A DNA stretch of 64,000 bases from PGYR01 sp048267165 (GCA_048267165.1 JBLWYD010000013.1:14179-78178); one strand, 5' to 3'; positions 36,868 through 47,280 are shown, counted from the first letter of the stretch. Numbers and translations are program-made. The notes: generated by a model from the letters alone, not told the origin.

Positions 36868-38004
36868 TTATTTAGTAGCTTTTATTAAATCGCCTTCTTT
36901 CAATCCTTCATATCCGACAGTGATAATATTTTCTGAAGGTTTTAGTCCACCAATTATCTCAGAAATTCCACCAAAAGTCTTACCTTTTACTATTATCTTT
37001 TTATCTGCTATCAACTTACCATTAGCATCTTTTTTAGCTACGAAAACATAATTTGTTGTGCCTTCTTGTTGAATTAAATTTGATGGTAGAGTCATAGCCG
37101 AATCTTTTTGAGCCGTTTTAAATTTAACTGAAGCAAGCATTGATGGCTTTACTTTACTATAAACTGACTTTGGTAAATCAACAAAAACACTAACGGTTCT
37201 ATTCGCTTTATCAATCGATTTTGATATAGCACTGATTTTCAAATCTAAAGTATCTAAATCTAAATCAGGGAAATATATCTCTGCTTTTTCGCCATTTTTT
37301 AGTCTATATGAAACAGATTCAGAAACGTCAGCTCGTACTTTCAAGTTACTCTCACTTACTATATGAAATGCTGGGAAGCTAGGTGAAGCTGTCTCACCCT
37401 CTTTTATATACACTTTATCTATAACACCTGTGAAAGGAGCTATTATTCTCATATTAGAAAGCTCTTCTTTTAGTATAGATAATCTGTTTTCCATACTTTC
37501 CATGTCATTTTTAGCTTTTAGATATTCAATTTCACTACCTACATTTTTCTCCCAAACTCTCTTTTGTTTTTCGAAAATTGTTTTGATGAATTCGTAACTA
37601 TCTTTTGCTTCTTTTATTCTTTTATTAACCATCTCATCATCAATTAGTGCTAGCACTTGTCCTTTAGATACACGCTGTCCTTCTGTTACTTTTACAGACG
37701 TTACTATACCCATTGATTTAGGACTCATATCAACATCTTGGTCAGACGCTACTTCGCCGTATAAACTAACAAAGTGTGAAAATGCACTTTGACCTAAATT
37801 CATTAGCTCTACGGGGATTGCCTTCTTTTCATCTCCCAATTGGTTTCTCAAATCTGTTATTTTAATATCTAATTCAGCTCTTTGAGATTCTAATGCTTTT
37901 AATCTTTCTTCTACTGATGTTTCAGAGTTTGCACTATCTGAACAAGATATAGCAATTAATGATGTCATCATTGCCAATACTATTATTATTTTTCTAGTCT
38001 TCAA
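36868..38004 (-). CDS. RND efflux periplasmic adaptor (membrane fusion protein), lipoprotein
   Basis: 378 residues. The signal sequence ends in lipobox-like AISCSDS, so it is probably anchored by a lipid at Cys21. Residues 30-55 form a short coiled coil. The lipoyl/barrel-sandwich halves appear as VKVTEGQRVSKGQVLALID and IAPFTGVIDKVYIKEGETA, flanking the helical hairpin at about 135-185. A beta-barrel and membrane-proximal domain follow. It links the pump downstream (18 bases) to the TolC-like channel upstream (23 bases). Confidence 0.92.
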   Translation of the reverse strand: MKTRKIIIVLAMMTSLIAISCSDSANSETSVEERLKALESQRAELDIKITDLRNQLGDEKKAIPVELMNLGQSAFSHFVSLYGEVASDQDVDMSPKSMGIVTSVKVTEGQRVSKGQVLALIDDEMVNKRIKEAKDSYEFIKTIFEKQKRVWEKNVGSEIEYLKAKNDMESMENRLSILKEELSNMRIIAPFTGVIDKVYIKEGETASPSFPAFHIVSESNLKVRADVSESVSYRLKNGEKAEIYFPDLDLDTLDLKISAISKSIDKANRTVSVFVDLPKSVYSKVKPSMLASVKFKTAQKDSAMTLPSNLIQQEGTTNYVFVAKKDANGKLIADKKIIVKGKTFGGISEIIGGLKPSENIITVGYEGLKEGDLIKATK

Positions 38005-38027
38005 TTTATTATAATCCTATTTATTAT

Positions 38028-39395
38028 TTATTTTGCTATTTTATATTTATCTGAATAACTACCAAGTAGTTGGTCTAACTGTGCGTAAGAAATAAGCAAC
38101 TCGAATTTTGTTCTTAAGTTGTTAATCTTAGCTGTTCTTAGTGCCAAATCTGAATCGTTGATTTCTAATAATGAACCAATTCCTTCTTCGTATCTAATTT
38201 TAGATATATCGTAACCTCTTTGGGCTTGACTTATATTTCTAGTGTTAGCTTCTAGTTGTTTTTGAGAAGATTTAATTCTATTAACTAAATTCTTTACTTG
38301 TGATTTCAATGACAACTCGACTAATTCTGTTTGAGTTTTAGTCTTTTTCAAATCCAATTCTGCTTTCTCTACTCTTGCATTTGTCTGCAAACCAGAAAAT
38401 AGATTCATCTTGAATCTTAACCCAACTTGTGAAGTTGTAGCTGTAGGGAAACTGAAGTCATTTGATTGTCCTTGCAAAGAGTAATTTCCAAAAGCTGAGA
38501 GAGTAGGTAAATACTCAGACTCATAAACAGCAATAAAATCTTTGTTTACTTCTTCTTGCATAGTTAAAGCAGATAATTGAGGGTTGATTAATAGTATCTT
38601 ATCCTCGATTTCATCCATTTTATATTGATTATTATAATCTTCGTCGAAAGCAGAAAGTTGGTCAGTAAGGTCAATTTTAACTTGAGGTTCCATTCCCATT
38701 ATAACTTTCAGATTATTCTTTGCGTTTTCAAATTCATTTTCTGATGATATTAACTGCGGAGTAAAATTTTCTACTTGCACTTCTGATCTAATCATATCAT
38801 ACTCGCCAATTAATCCTTCATCGAATAGAGCTTTGATATCCTTAAAACTAGTTTCAGCATTATTTTTGCTTGATTTAACTAGTTCATAAGATTCCTTCTG
38901 CAACAATGCTTGTAAATAAGCACTCTTTACATTGAAAACTAACTCATCTACTTTTACATTCAAATTCAATTTGGCTGCGTCATAGTAGTTATCTGCTCCA
39001 GAAATAGAACGGAAAACAGCCGAATTGAATATAGTTTGCGATACATCGATTCTGGCATCTATTGCATTATCAGAAGAAGCGTCTATAAAACGACCTGGTC
39101 CACCAGTACTCCCGTCAGGATTAGGGAATAAACCTCCAGATATGAAAAACCTCATAGGCTGCAAATATCTAGTGTAATTGGCACTTAGATCTACCGATGG
39201 CAAAGCATGACCATAAGCCTCATCTACGTCTGCTTCTGCTTTGTCTAAATCATACAAAGCACTTTTTAATTGATTGTTGTTTTCTAATGCCTTTTTTATA
39301 GCATCATCGAGTGATACCTTCTCTTGTGCATTCGTGCTTAGTGTTGCTAGCAACATAAAAGCTATTAGAGCATATAAGCTCTTTCCGTAATTCAT
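38028..39395 (-). CDS. TolC-family outer-membrane efflux channel (RND operon)
   Basis: 455 residues from the ATG at 39395, which follows AGGA at good spacing and begins a signal peptide ending STNAQ. The frame is open 10 codons further, but that start would overlap tetR and spoil the signal peptide. Two OEP repeats with long helices are visible (about 30-220 and 240-440; VSLDDAIKKALENNNQLK at the start, LRFKMNLFSGLQTNARVE in the second half). It forms the exit duct for the RND pump encoded by the next two genes. Confidence 0.92.
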   Translation of the reverse strand: MNYGKSLYALIAFMLLATLSTNAQEKVSLDDAIKKALENNNQLKSALYDLDKAEADVDEAYGHALPSVDLSANYTRYLQPMRFFISGGLFPNPDGSTGGPGRFIDASSDNAIDARIDVSQTIFNSAVFRSISGADNYYDAAKLNLNVKVDELVFNVKSAYLQALLQKESYELVKSSKNNAETSFKDIKALFDEGLIGEYDMIRSEVQVENFTPQLISSENEFENAKNNLKVIMGMEPQVKIDLTDQLSAFDEDYNNQYKMDEIEDKILLINPQLSALTMQEEVNKDFIAVYESEYLPTLSAFGNYSLQGQSNDFSFPTATTSQVGLRFKMNLFSGLQTNARVEKAELDLKKTKTQTELVELSLKSQVKNLVNRIKSSQKQLEANTRNISQAQRGYDISKIRYEEGIGSLLEINDSDLALRTAKINNLRTKFELLISYAQLDQLLGSYSDKYKIAK

Positions 39396-39411
39396 TGTAA
39401 TTCCTACGTGT

Positions 39412-40047
39412 TTATTTTTTATCATTTTGTTCTTTCTCTATTATCTTGTTGTATTTGGTATAACCTTCTCGTGAGAATACTCCCTCAAAGAATATCATAC
39501 TTAAGTAATCATATAATTCTTCCATTGAATGTTGATTACTGTCTATAGCTATAGTAAACATGTGGTTCATCATAGCGTAATACATTTCCGAAACTATTTT
39601 TATAGGTATGTCTTTTCTGAAATAATTTTCCTTTAAACCTCTAGAATAGAAATCCTCAAAGACTTTGACTATACTTTCACGTCTAAGCTCTTCAATCTTA
39701 ATTGAAAGATCAGGAGCATTTCTTTTTAAATCTTTAAGGAATGTAATAGGGGCATTTGTTAGATCTTTTGCATTTCTATATCCTATTAAACGCATTTTCT
39801 CTAGGAAGTCAATGTCCAAGTCATATATATCTTGGAACATATCCTTTTTCTCAGTCATACGACATTTCATTACTTCCCAGAAAATATCCTCTTTACTATT
39901 AAAGTATTGATAGATTGTTTTCTTGCTTACGCCAGCTGCTTTCGCTACTTCGTCAACAGTTACTTTAGTATATCCAAACTGCATAAATTCTCTTTGTGCT
40001 GCTTGTGATATCTTATCTTTAGATGATATTGGTGTTTGTTTTGTCAT
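39412..40047 (-). CDS. TetR-family transcriptional regulator
   Basis: 211 residues with a classical N-terminal helix-turn-helix (ISQAAQREFMQFGYTKVTV, then AGVSKKTIYQYFNSKEDIF at about 39-57) and a helical ligand-binding domain. It is the first gene of tetR-tolC-adaptor-pump, so it most likely represses its own operon and responds to a pump substrate. The 146 bases upstream are gene-free. A TAATTTCG box there, 20 bases after a TTG, is a weak promoter candidate on the minus strand. Confidence 0.92.
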   Translation of the reverse strand: MTKQTPISSKDKISQAAQREFMQFGYTKVTVDEVAKAAGVSKKTIYQYFNSKEDIFWEVMKCRMTEKKDMFQDIYDLDIDFLEKMRLIGYRNAKDLTNAPITFLKDLKRNAPDLSIKIEELRRESIVKVFEDFYSRGLKENYFRKDIPIKIVSEMYYAMMNHMFTIAIDSNQHSMEELYDYLSMIFFEGVFSREGYTKYNKIIEKEQNDKK

Positions 40048-40193
40048 TATCAGGAAACTATTTACACTATATTAGTTTATTATTTTACGAAATTATGATT
40101 CCATAACGAATAATCCAATATAAAAGTTCACTAAGAAACCGAAATAGTGTTACGGGTTTCCGTACTCTTTTGTCCTCTATTATTTGGTTTGGC

Positions 40194-42362
40194 TTAGATT
40201 AAGCCTGATAGTTTCCGTATAACCCACTCAGTTGCAAAGCACATAAGTGATATTATCAGGAATAGTGGGAGGTTCCAAAGTGCATAATCTTGCTTTTTGG
40301 AAATGAATTGTTCTTTGAAATATTCTTTAGCTTTTATTTCGTCGAATAGATTAGATATATTATTTGAATAGAATTTACCATCAGTGGCATTTGACATACT
40401 TTCTAATAGATTCTTATTCATAGTCAATTCGGAGTACTCTGGGTTCATCTCTCCGACTATGAATCTACCGCTACTTTTCCCCATTACATCTTTACCGATG
40501 CTTGCCTTACCTTCGTAAGTGTAATCACCTTTAGATAGATTATCTAGCTTATAGTAATACTGACCGTTACCAATGTCAGATAATAATATCTCGCGAGGTT
40601 TAGCATTATCACTCTTTACTATTACAGATATTTTTGCTTCATCTACTGGCAAATAGCTATCATCATATAGCTGTGCTATGAATTCTACTGTTTCGCCTTC
40701 TGTGTAAGTTCGTTTATTAGTTTTAAGCACAAATGAATCGAAACTGTTATCAATGCTTAACCAACGGACGCTATTATCCATTAGCTGTGCATATAAGTCA
40801 ACTACGTCCTTACCCTTAGATAATTCTTCAGCGTAGCCCTGTAGTTTCCATCTTTGCAGCCCGTAACCCAATACGAAGATTCCTCGCTTATTACCCAAAG
40901 TACGAGAGACAATAAGTGGCTCATTCATTGAGCTATTACCAAAAGTGTAGTTCATTAGTATATTTGCTTCTGGGTTTGGCTTTATGAAAGTTTCCGTTTT
41001 AGAAATAGGGGGGAGGGCATTCCATTTTTCAATATCACTTTTGTCGCCATTTACTCTTAGTATAGAGTTACCAACTTCCTTAGCGTTCACACTCGGCAAT
41101 ACTTCCATCTCGTTTCTTCCTTCCGAAAGTACAGTAAATGGTATATGTTCGCCAAGCTTAGCTAGTTTTTTGTAGTCAACATCACTCGATGCTATGAATA
41201 GCAGTGGTTTACCTCTGTCTAATTCACGCTTAATTAGTTCCAAATACTTCACATCAGTCGATGCGTTAGGGAAGCCGACAAGGATTATTATCTCGGCATC
41301 TTGTAAATCTTTTTGCTTGAAATCATCATAGAAGCTAGTAGCGTTCTTCTGAACATATTTGTGCAATTCTTGATTCTTATTCTTAGTTAATTCTTTTACT
41401 AGGAATGATACATCATAGTTAGGGCGTCCACCGAATAGTGCTACGCTTTTCTTATTTTCTAGCACTTTTACTATGTCAGACTTACTATTATTCAGTTTTG
41501 TTATCTCTTCATCGAAGCTATCAACCGTAGCATTCAACTTATAATTACCAGGTTTATCTGGGGTAAATGAGAATTTCAGCTTATATCTTGTCTGGTTTTT
41601 GACTAGCTTTACTTTCTCTTCGCCTATTAACTTACCGTTGGTAGTGACCTTTACGTTCACTTCTTTATCATAAATACCATTTGCATCCAGATTAATAAAA
41701 ACTGGAGTAGGTGTTTTAATATAAGAGACTTCGTTTGTTATCAGATCAGTTATTTTCAAATCCTTAGGGCTATTAGTATCACCTATACCAACTGAAAAGA
41801 CTGGTTTACCAAAGCTCTGAGCCGCATAGAATGGGTTTTCACCTGCATTATACGCACCATCTGTTATTAGTACTACCGCTTGTATATTCGAGGTGTCTTG
41901 TCTGTACTCTAACTCTCGCATAGCTTTTGATATATCTGTGCGTTTTCCTTTACTTTTAAGTGTCGCCAAACTATCGAAACTAAAATCATTTATATTATCA
42001 TCGAAGGCAAAGAAAATATCTTCTTCGTTAGCTTTATCTTGGATTTCTTTGATTATCTTATCGTAAACGTCTTTTCTATCTATACTCGCATCCATTATAG
42101 ATATAGATTCACTATCATCAATCAGGAATGCAATTTTGGGTTTTATTACTTCATCAAATGAATTAGTAACTATCGGCTGGAAAATAGCGAACAGCAAAAG
42201 CAGCATACCTATTATTCTAAGTGAAAGTAGGGTAACCCTCTTCACCCCTGATATTGGTGGGTTTGTGCTTCTGTACGAATAGAAACTAACACCAATAATG
42301 AGCAAAGCCATTACTACAAATAATATCCAAGAACCACTAATCGCCAAACTATAAGAATTCAT
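40194..42362 (-). CDS. Membrane protein with von Willebrand factor A domain
   Basis: 722 residues. Two N-terminal membrane segments (about 10-30 and 43-63) precede a VWA domain from about 75 whose metal site DxSxS is visible as DDSES at 82-86. The middle (about 300-560) includes a region resembling the glutamine-amidotransferase-like fold seen in BatA/BatB-like and related aerotolerance-type proteins, then an Ig-like stretch. A final membrane helix lies at about 698-716. Function is unknown. No MoxR ATPase or other Bat genes are adjacent, so it stands alone here. Confidence 0.85.
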   Translation of the reverse strand: MNSYSLAISGSWILFVVMALLIIGVSFYSYRSTNPPISGVKRVTLLSLRIIGMLLLLFAIFQPIVTNSFDEVIKPKIAFLIDDSESISIMDASIDRKDVYDKIIKEIQDKANEEDIFFAFDDNINDFSFDSLATLKSKGKRTDISKAMRELEYRQDTSNIQAVVLITDGAYNAGENPFYAAQSFGKPVFSVGIGDTNSPKDLKITDLITNEVSYIKTPTPVFINLDANGIYDKEVNVKVTTNGKLIGEEKVKLVKNQTRYKLKFSFTPDKPGNYKLNATVDSFDEEITKLNNSKSDIVKVLENKKSVALFGGRPNYDVSFLVKELTKNKNQELHKYVQKNATSFYDDFKQKDLQDAEIIILVGFPNASTDVKYLELIKRELDRGKPLLFIASSDVDYKKLAKLGEHIPFTVLSEGRNEMEVLPSVNAKEVGNSILRVNGDKSDIEKWNALPPISKTETFIKPNPEANILMNYTFGNSSMNEPLIVSRTLGNKRGIFVLGYGLQRWKLQGYAEELSKGKDVVDLYAQLMDNSVRWLSIDNSFDSFVLKTNKRTYTEGETVEFIAQLYDDSYLPVDEAKISVIVKSDNAKPREILLSDIGNGQYYYKLDNLSKGDYTYEGKASIGKDVMGKSSGRFIVGEMNPEYSELTMNKNLLESMSNATDGKFYSNNISNLFDEIKAKEYFKEQFISKKQDYALWNLPLFLIISLMCFATEWVIRKLSGLI

Positions 42363-42492
42363 TAACTAATTCGTTTATTGCAAAATCATTAATACGAAGT
42401 AGCAATTTATAAAGTTTAATATCAGCAATAAAATAAAATATCGCTGAACTTTATTAATTTACATTTTTTATAATAACAAAAACTAAAAAACT

Positions 42493-43212
42493 ATGGCATT
42501 AGAATATTACCAAGCCGAAGTATATAATATAATTCAAGAAACTCCAGCAGTTAGAAGATTTCAACTACGATTCAACGATTTAGATGTATTCGATTTCAAA
42601 GCAGGTCAATATGTAAAGGTTGATATGCCGCTAAACAGCACTAAAAACTATCGCCAATACTCTATTTCATCTGAGCCAAAAGGCAACAATGAGATAGAAC
42701 TCCTAATTGTATTAAAAGAAGGGGGAGACGGCACCGCTTATATGTTCAACGAAGTAAAAGTTGGTTCTACTCTGACTATTTCTCGAGCATTGGGTCGCTT
42801 CGTATTGCCAGATACTATAGACAGAGAAATCTGCTTTATATGTACTGGTGTTGGATTAGCACCATTCCGTTCTATGTACCTAGATGTACTGAACAAGAAT
42901 ATTCCCCACAAAGGAATGCACCTGATATTCGGTACACGTACTCGCGAAGATCTTTGCTATGCAGAAGAGTTATTTGCACTAGATAAAGATGATAATAACT
43001 TCAACTACCACCCTGTACTATCTCGTGAAGAAAGTGCTGATTGGACTGGTAAAAAGGGTTACTTACACCAAATCTACAAAGAGCTTTATGCTGAAAAGCC
43101 AGATGCTATATTCTACCTATGCGGTTGGGACGATATGATAAAAGAAGCTCGTGCGAACCTAATGGAACTCGGTTACACAAGACGCGATATTCTTTTTGAG
43201 AAGTATGATTAA
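42493..43212 (+). CDS. Ferredoxin--NADP reductase-like FAD/NAD(P)H oxidoreductase
   Basis: A 239-residue soluble flavoprotein. The FAD domain shows FKAGQYVKVDMP and RQYSISSEP (the RxYS flavin motif) near 54-58. The NAD(P)-binding half shows ICTGVGLAPFRSMYLDVL near 115-132, GTRTREDLCYAEEL and FYLCGWDDMIKEARANLMELG near the end, as in ferredoxin/flavodoxin reductases. There is no ferredoxin domain, so a separate electron partner is expected. It is transcribed alone and followed by a terminator. Confidence 0.9.
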   Translation: MALEYYQAEVYNIIQETPAVRRFQLRFNDLDVFDFKAGQYVKVDMPLNSTKNYRQYSISSEPKGNNEIELLIVLKEGGDGTAYMFNEVKVGSTLTISRALGRFVLPDTIDREICFICTGVGLAPFRSMYLDVLNKNIPHKGMHLIFGTRTREDLCYAEELFALDKDDNNFNYHPVLSREESADWTGKKGYLHQIYKELYAEKPDAIFYLCGWDDMIKEARANLMELGYTRRDILFEKYD

Positions 43213-43230
43213 GAGTTAGCAAATTTATAG

Positions 43231-43256
43231 AAACCCTTGCTTTAGCTGGGGTTTTT
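43231..43256 (+). terminator. Rho-independent terminator after the flavoprotein
   Basis: AAACCC (43231-43236) pairs with GGGTTT (43249-43254) around an internal GC-TTTA-GC, then TT. It lies 18 bases after the stop codon. Confidence 0.55.
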
Positions 43257-43280
43257 AGTTTTGAGTCGGGTTAATACTAT

Positions 43281-43904
43281 CTAATGTAACGGCTTCTCCA
43301 TTCTCCAAAGCAAAGGCAATTGCCAATCATATTTTACTGCTAGTAATCTGAAAAGAACCACAGAAATGAGACTAATAATTTCAATTGGTAAATTAATAAA
43401 ATCCACATTCTGCAAAAGGAAAAAAAGTGCCCCTCCAAATATGCAAGCAGTGGCATAAATCTCTTTCTCGAAAATAAGAGGAATATTATTTAATAATATA
43501 TCCCTGATGACTCCTCCAAAACAAGCCGTTACTGTTCCGAGTATAACACAAATTACAGGATGTAACCCAAGTGTTATTCCAGTTTGCAGTCCAACTATAG
43601 TGAAGAAACCTAATCCAATCGAATCGAATAACAACAATATTTTATGGAAGTTCTGCAAAACTCTTGTAAACAATAATGCAGCAATAGTACTGATTATAAC
43701 AATGAAACCTGAACTCAGATCAAGCATCCATTTGACGGGAAGCTCACCTATCAAAACATCCCGTAAAGTACCACCACCCATTGCGGTTACAAAAGCAATG
43801 ATAAAAATACCGAATAGATCTAGTCTCTTTTCCATAGCGGCAAATGCTCCTGCTATACTAAAAGCTACTGTTCCAGCAATTTCAATGATTGTGAGAGATT
43901 CCAT
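43281..43904 (-). CDS. UPF0126/YicG-type (TRIC-like) membrane protein
   Basis: A 207-residue protein with about seven membrane segments made of two UPF0126 repeats. Marker motifs: EIAGTVAFSIAGAFAAMEKRLDLFG with TAMGGGTLRDVLIGE near 40-52 in the first, and TACFGGVIRDILLN near 128-140 in the second. Bacterial relatives form trimeric cation channels resembling animal TRIC, while YicG itself has been linked to glycine. Assignment to either role here is uncertain. It converges on the flavoprotein gene. Confidence 0.9.
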   Translation of the reverse strand: MESLTIIEIAGTVAFSIAGAFAAMEKRLDLFGIFIIAFVTAMGGGTLRDVLIGELPVKWMLDLSSGFIVIISTIAALLFTRVLQNFHKILLLFDSIGLGFFTIVGLQTGITLGLHPVICVILGTVTACFGGVIRDILLNNIPLIFEKEIYATACIFGGALFFLLQNVDFINLPIEIISLISVVLFRLLAVKYDWQLPLLWRMEKPLH

Positions 43905-44044
43905 TTATTAGTAAGGGGTTGATGTGTAATTATCCAAATATACAAAAACATCACTATATACCCAACTCTCTCTTTCATCTAAATACCCCGATATTTATTT
44001 GTTTCCACAAAAAGATATACTACTTGAGAAATATAATTAATTTA

Positions 44045-45265
44045 CTATTCGTATCTCAAAGCTGTTATTGGGTCTAATGATGATGCTTTTCTAGCTGGAT
44101 ACCATCCGAAAAATATTCCTGTTAATGCACAAACAACAAAGGATATTATAATAGAATATAAAGCTACACTAGTTGGCCAATTCAAGAATTCCTCAATAAA
44201 TACAGTTGCTCCAAGTCCTAGAATCACTCCTAAAACCCCTCCAGTAATACTTATTAGAATAGCTTCAATTAAGAACTGCATCAAAATATCCGACCCTTTC
44301 CCACCTATGGCCATACGTAGTCCAATTTCTTTAGTTCTTTCTTTTACAGAAACATACATAATATTCATAATACCAATACCTCCAATTAATAGCGATATAC
44401 TTGCAACTGCCACTAGCAGAATGGTTAACATCTCACTAGTTGAACTAAATGTAGAAATTAGCTCTTCCATAGAACGAACACTAAAATCATCATCTTCATT
44501 TTCAGTCAGTTTATGTTGTGACCTAACAATCTCAGTTACTTGAGTTACCGCTTCAGGGGCATCATCTTCACTAACAGCCGAAGCCATAATTTGGTTTAAA
44601 TAATCTATTGCCAAAATACGTTTCTGAACTGTCGTATAAGGCGCAATCACAATATCATCCTGATCTTGACCGAAAGTATTTTCCCCTTTCTCTTCTAATA
44701 CTCCAATCACTTTAAATGGAATATTATTAAATCGAATCATTTGTCCGACAGGGGAGAGACCATCAGGGAAAACATTATCTACAACTGTTTGCCCTATCAA
44801 AACCACTTTTGAAGCTGACCTTACTTCAATATCAGTGAACATACTTCCACTTTGTAAATCGACTACTTTAATTTTCAAATAATCTTGATTAACTCCATAA
44901 ATTGTACTTGGCCAGTTATTTGAACCATTAATAACTTGACCATTACCATTTACAACTGGAGTTATGTAGCTCAATTGCGTTGCTTGTTCTTTTATTGCTA
45001 TATAATCTTTTATCGTCAATGTTTGTACATTACCTCCACTCCCTCTAGCTGGACCTCTATCGTCTGCCCCAGGTCTAATGGTTATCATATTCGAACCCAT
45101 ACTCGAAATAGTTGTTCTAATACTTTCTTTTGAACCTTCACCAATAGCTAACATAGCAATAACTGATGCCACGCCAATGATGATGCCTAACATAGTAAGT
45201 AAGGTTCTTGTTTTATTAAGAACAATAGCTTTTGTTGCTATTTTAAATAGGTTTAATAGTCTCAT
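44045..45265 (-). CDS. MacB-type ABC transporter permease
   Basis: 406 residues with the MacB topology: one N-terminal membrane segment (about 17-40, TLLTMLGIIIGVASVIAML), a large periplasmic domain (about 45-280), and three C-terminal membrane segments with the FtsX core. The ATPase is a separate gene upstream (3-base gap), unlike fused E. coli MacB. MacB proteins act as mechanotransmitters that drive periplasmic substrates (peptides, lipopeptides, some antibiotics) out through a TolC channel. It is the last gene of the export operon. Confidence 0.92.
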   Translation of the reverse strand: MRLLNLFKIATKAIVLNKTRTLLTMLGIIIGVASVIAMLAIGEGSKESIRTTISSMGSNMITIRPGADDRGPARGSGGNVQTLTIKDYIAIKEQATQLSYITPVVNGNGQVINGSNNWPSTIYGVNQDYLKIKVVDLQSGSMFTDIEVRSASKVVLIGQTVVDNVFPDGLSPVGQMIRFNNIPFKVIGVLEEKGENTFGQDQDDIVIAPYTTVQKRILAIDYLNQIMASAVSEDDAPEAVTQVTEIVRSQHKLTENEDDDFSVRSMEELISTFSSTSEMLTILLVAVASISLLIGGIGIMNIMYVSVKERTKEIGLRMAIGGKGSDILMQFLIEAILISITGGVLGVILGLGATVFIEEFLNWPTSVALYSIIISFVVCALTGIFFGWYPARKASSLDPITALRYE

Positions 45266-45268
45266 ATT

Positions 45269-46012
45269 TTAATCTTCTAATTTAGGTAGTTTTGCTAATT
45301 CTTTAGTTGCAGATTGTATGTCTTGATTTTTATAGTCTTGTATAATATTTCCATCTTTTAGAACAACAGTTCTACTACTAAAAGATGCAATATCAGGTTC
45401 ATGTGTTACAAATGCAATAGTAATTCCTTGTTTGTTTAAATCCTGAAACAATGACATAATCTCATAAGAATTTCTTGTATCTAAGTTTCCAGTTGCTTCA
45501 TCTGCAAGAATCATTACCGGATTGTTTACCAAAGATCTTGCAATAGCTACTCGTTGTTGTTGACCACCCGAAAGTTGTGAAGGCGTATGATCCATTCTGT
45601 TTCCTAATCCAACCATCTCAAGTGCATTAATTGCACGTTCTCGTCTTTCTTGATTAGAAACTTTATTATTATACAATAGAGGTAATTCTACGTTTTCTAT
45701 AGCTGATGTTCGAGCAAGTAGATTATATGATTGAAAAATAAAACCAATCTTTTCATTTCTAATCGTTGCTAACTCATTTCTACTCAACTCTTTTATGTTA
45801 ACACCATCAATTTCATATATTCCAGAACTAGGTTGGTCTAAACAACCAAGAATATTCAATAACGTACTTTTACCTGAACCGCTTGACCCCATAATTGTTA
45901 CAAATTCGCCTTCATTTATAGTAAATGAAATTCCTCTTAGGGCATGAACCGTTTCGGTTCCCATTGTAAACTCACGTTTTAAGTCTTCTATTTTTATAAT
46001 TTCTTTAGTCAT
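45269..46012 (-). CDS. ABC transporter ATPase, MacB/LolD type
   Basis: 247 residues. Walker A GSSGSGKST near 41-49, Q-loop FIFQSYNLL, signature LSGGQQQR near 143, Walker B MILADEATGNLD near 163, and switch His in FVTHEPDI. The insertion and sequence pattern place it in the MacB/LolD/FtsE group. It powers the permease encoded 3 bases downstream and lies 6 bases after the adaptor gene. Confidence 0.94.
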   Translation of the reverse strand: MTKEIIKIEDLKREFTMGTETVHALRGISFTINEGEFVTIMGSSGSGKSTLLNILGCLDQPSSGIYEIDGVNIKELSRNELATIRNEKIGFIFQSYNLLARTSAIENVELPLLYNNKVSNQERRERAINALEMVGLGNRMDHTPSQLSGGQQQRVAIARSLVNNPVMILADEATGNLDTRNSYEIMSLFQDLNKQGITIAFVTHEPDIASFSSRTVVLKDGNIIQDYKNQDIQSATKELAKLPKLED

Positions 46013-46018
46013 GTTTTT

Positions 46019-47269
46019 TTATTTCTTTTTTGATCTAGGAGGTTTCGGCATAAATGGGCTTTCATTTGATCCAGTTTTACCTTCAGGCCCTGCTTCAGAT
46101 CTAGATACACCTTGCAAAGCATATACTAAATTTTCACCTTCTGTTAAACCACTTAATATTTGTACATTTACACCATCACTTGCTCCTAAAGTGACTTTTT
46201 GAGATTTTATTTCTCCATTACTACTGTAAACCCAAACAACGCTACCATTCTCTTTATTTGTTGATGACCTATCTGTTGATCTTTCATTTGATCTTTCATT
46301 AGACGCTTCAACTTTTATATTTTGTTGTTCGTTATACGCCGCAAGCTCTAGTCGTGTTGGCTTAAAATTAATGGCCTTTGCTTCAGCAGTTAAAACATCA
46401 TTCAACTCCAATGTAAAAATTGATATAGTTGCAGTAAGTCCAGGTTTAAGTTTGAAATCTGGATTATCTGCTTTTATTACAACGGTGTAAGTTACTACAT
46501 TAGATGTAATAGTTGGGTCTAATCTAACTTGTGTTACCAAACCACTAAATATTTCTCCTATATAAGCATCAACTGTAAACTCAACTCTTTGCCCTTCTTT
46601 CACTTGTCCTATATCAGCTTCATCAATATCAGCTTCTACTTGCATTTCTTTTAAATCTTGGGCGATTGTAAATAACGTTGGTGTGCTATAACTAGCTGCA
46701 ACTGTTTGTCCTTCATCTATGTCTTTAGAAAGAATAACACCATCAATCGGCGAATATATATTGGCATAGCTCAGATTAGTTTTAGCAGATTGTAAATCTG
46801 ATAAACGTTGTATTACAGAACCTTTTGCAGTTTGGTAATTGTATTCAGCATCGTCCAAATCTGATTTACTTATTACTTGATTATCATACAAAGATTTTTG
46901 TCTTTCATAAATAGATTGCAAGTAATTGCTTTGACTTATAGCATTATCATAAGCAGCTTGCGCTTGAATTTTAGAAGCATTCAAATTGGTTTTATCCAAT
47001 TCTGCAATAAGCTGCCCTTGTTTAACTTTGCTATTATAATCTACATATATTTTTTCTACAACACCAGAGACTTGTGTACCCACATCTACTTGAGTAATTG
47101 GTTCTACAGTTCCTGTTGCAGTTACCATAGTGGTTACATTGTTTCTTTTTGCAACTACTGTTTTTGCTGATATTATTAAGTCTTCACCTCTTTGTAAGAA
47201 GCTATACGCCACTACAGCAAGTATTGCAATTGCAACGGTAATAATAATTATTTTTATTTTATTTTTCAT
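46019..47269 (-). CDS. MacA-type periplasmic adaptor
   Basis: 416 residues with one N-terminal membrane helix (about 7-25). The lipoyl half-motifs are QVSGVVEKIYVDYNSKVKQGQL and IYSPIDGVILSKDIDEGQT, flanking a helical hairpin at about 105-170. Barrel and membrane-proximal domains follow. A low-complexity Ser/Arg/Asn/Thr stretch (RSNERSTDRSS, about 328-340) interrupts the last domain. The C-terminus is basic and proline-rich (FMPKPPRSKKK). It connects the MacB-like pump to the TolC-like protein of the same operon. Confidence 0.92.
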   Translation of the reverse strand: MKNKIKIIIITVAIAILAVVAYSFLQRGEDLIISAKTVVAKRNNVTTMVTATGTVEPITQVDVGTQVSGVVEKIYVDYNSKVKQGQLIAELDKTNLNASKIQAQAAYDNAISQSNYLQSIYERQKSLYDNQVISKSDLDDAEYNYQTAKGSVIQRLSDLQSAKTNLSYANIYSPIDGVILSKDIDEGQTVAASYSTPTLFTIAQDLKEMQVEADIDEADIGQVKEGQRVEFTVDAYIGEIFSGLVTQVRLDPTITSNVVTYTVVIKADNPDFKLKPGLTATISIFTLELNDVLTAEAKAINFKPTRLELAAYNEQQNIKVEASNERSNERSTDRSSTNKENGSVVWVYSSNGEIKSQKVTLGASDGVNVQILSGLTEGENLVYALQGVSRSEAGPEGKTGSNESPFMPKPPRSKKK

Positions 47270-47280
47270 AATAGTTTTGA

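Noticed and set aside
39396..39425. Overlap of tolC with tetR
   Set aside because: Produced only by the longest-frame start; AGGA and the signal peptide support the ATG at 39395, leaving a 16-base gap.
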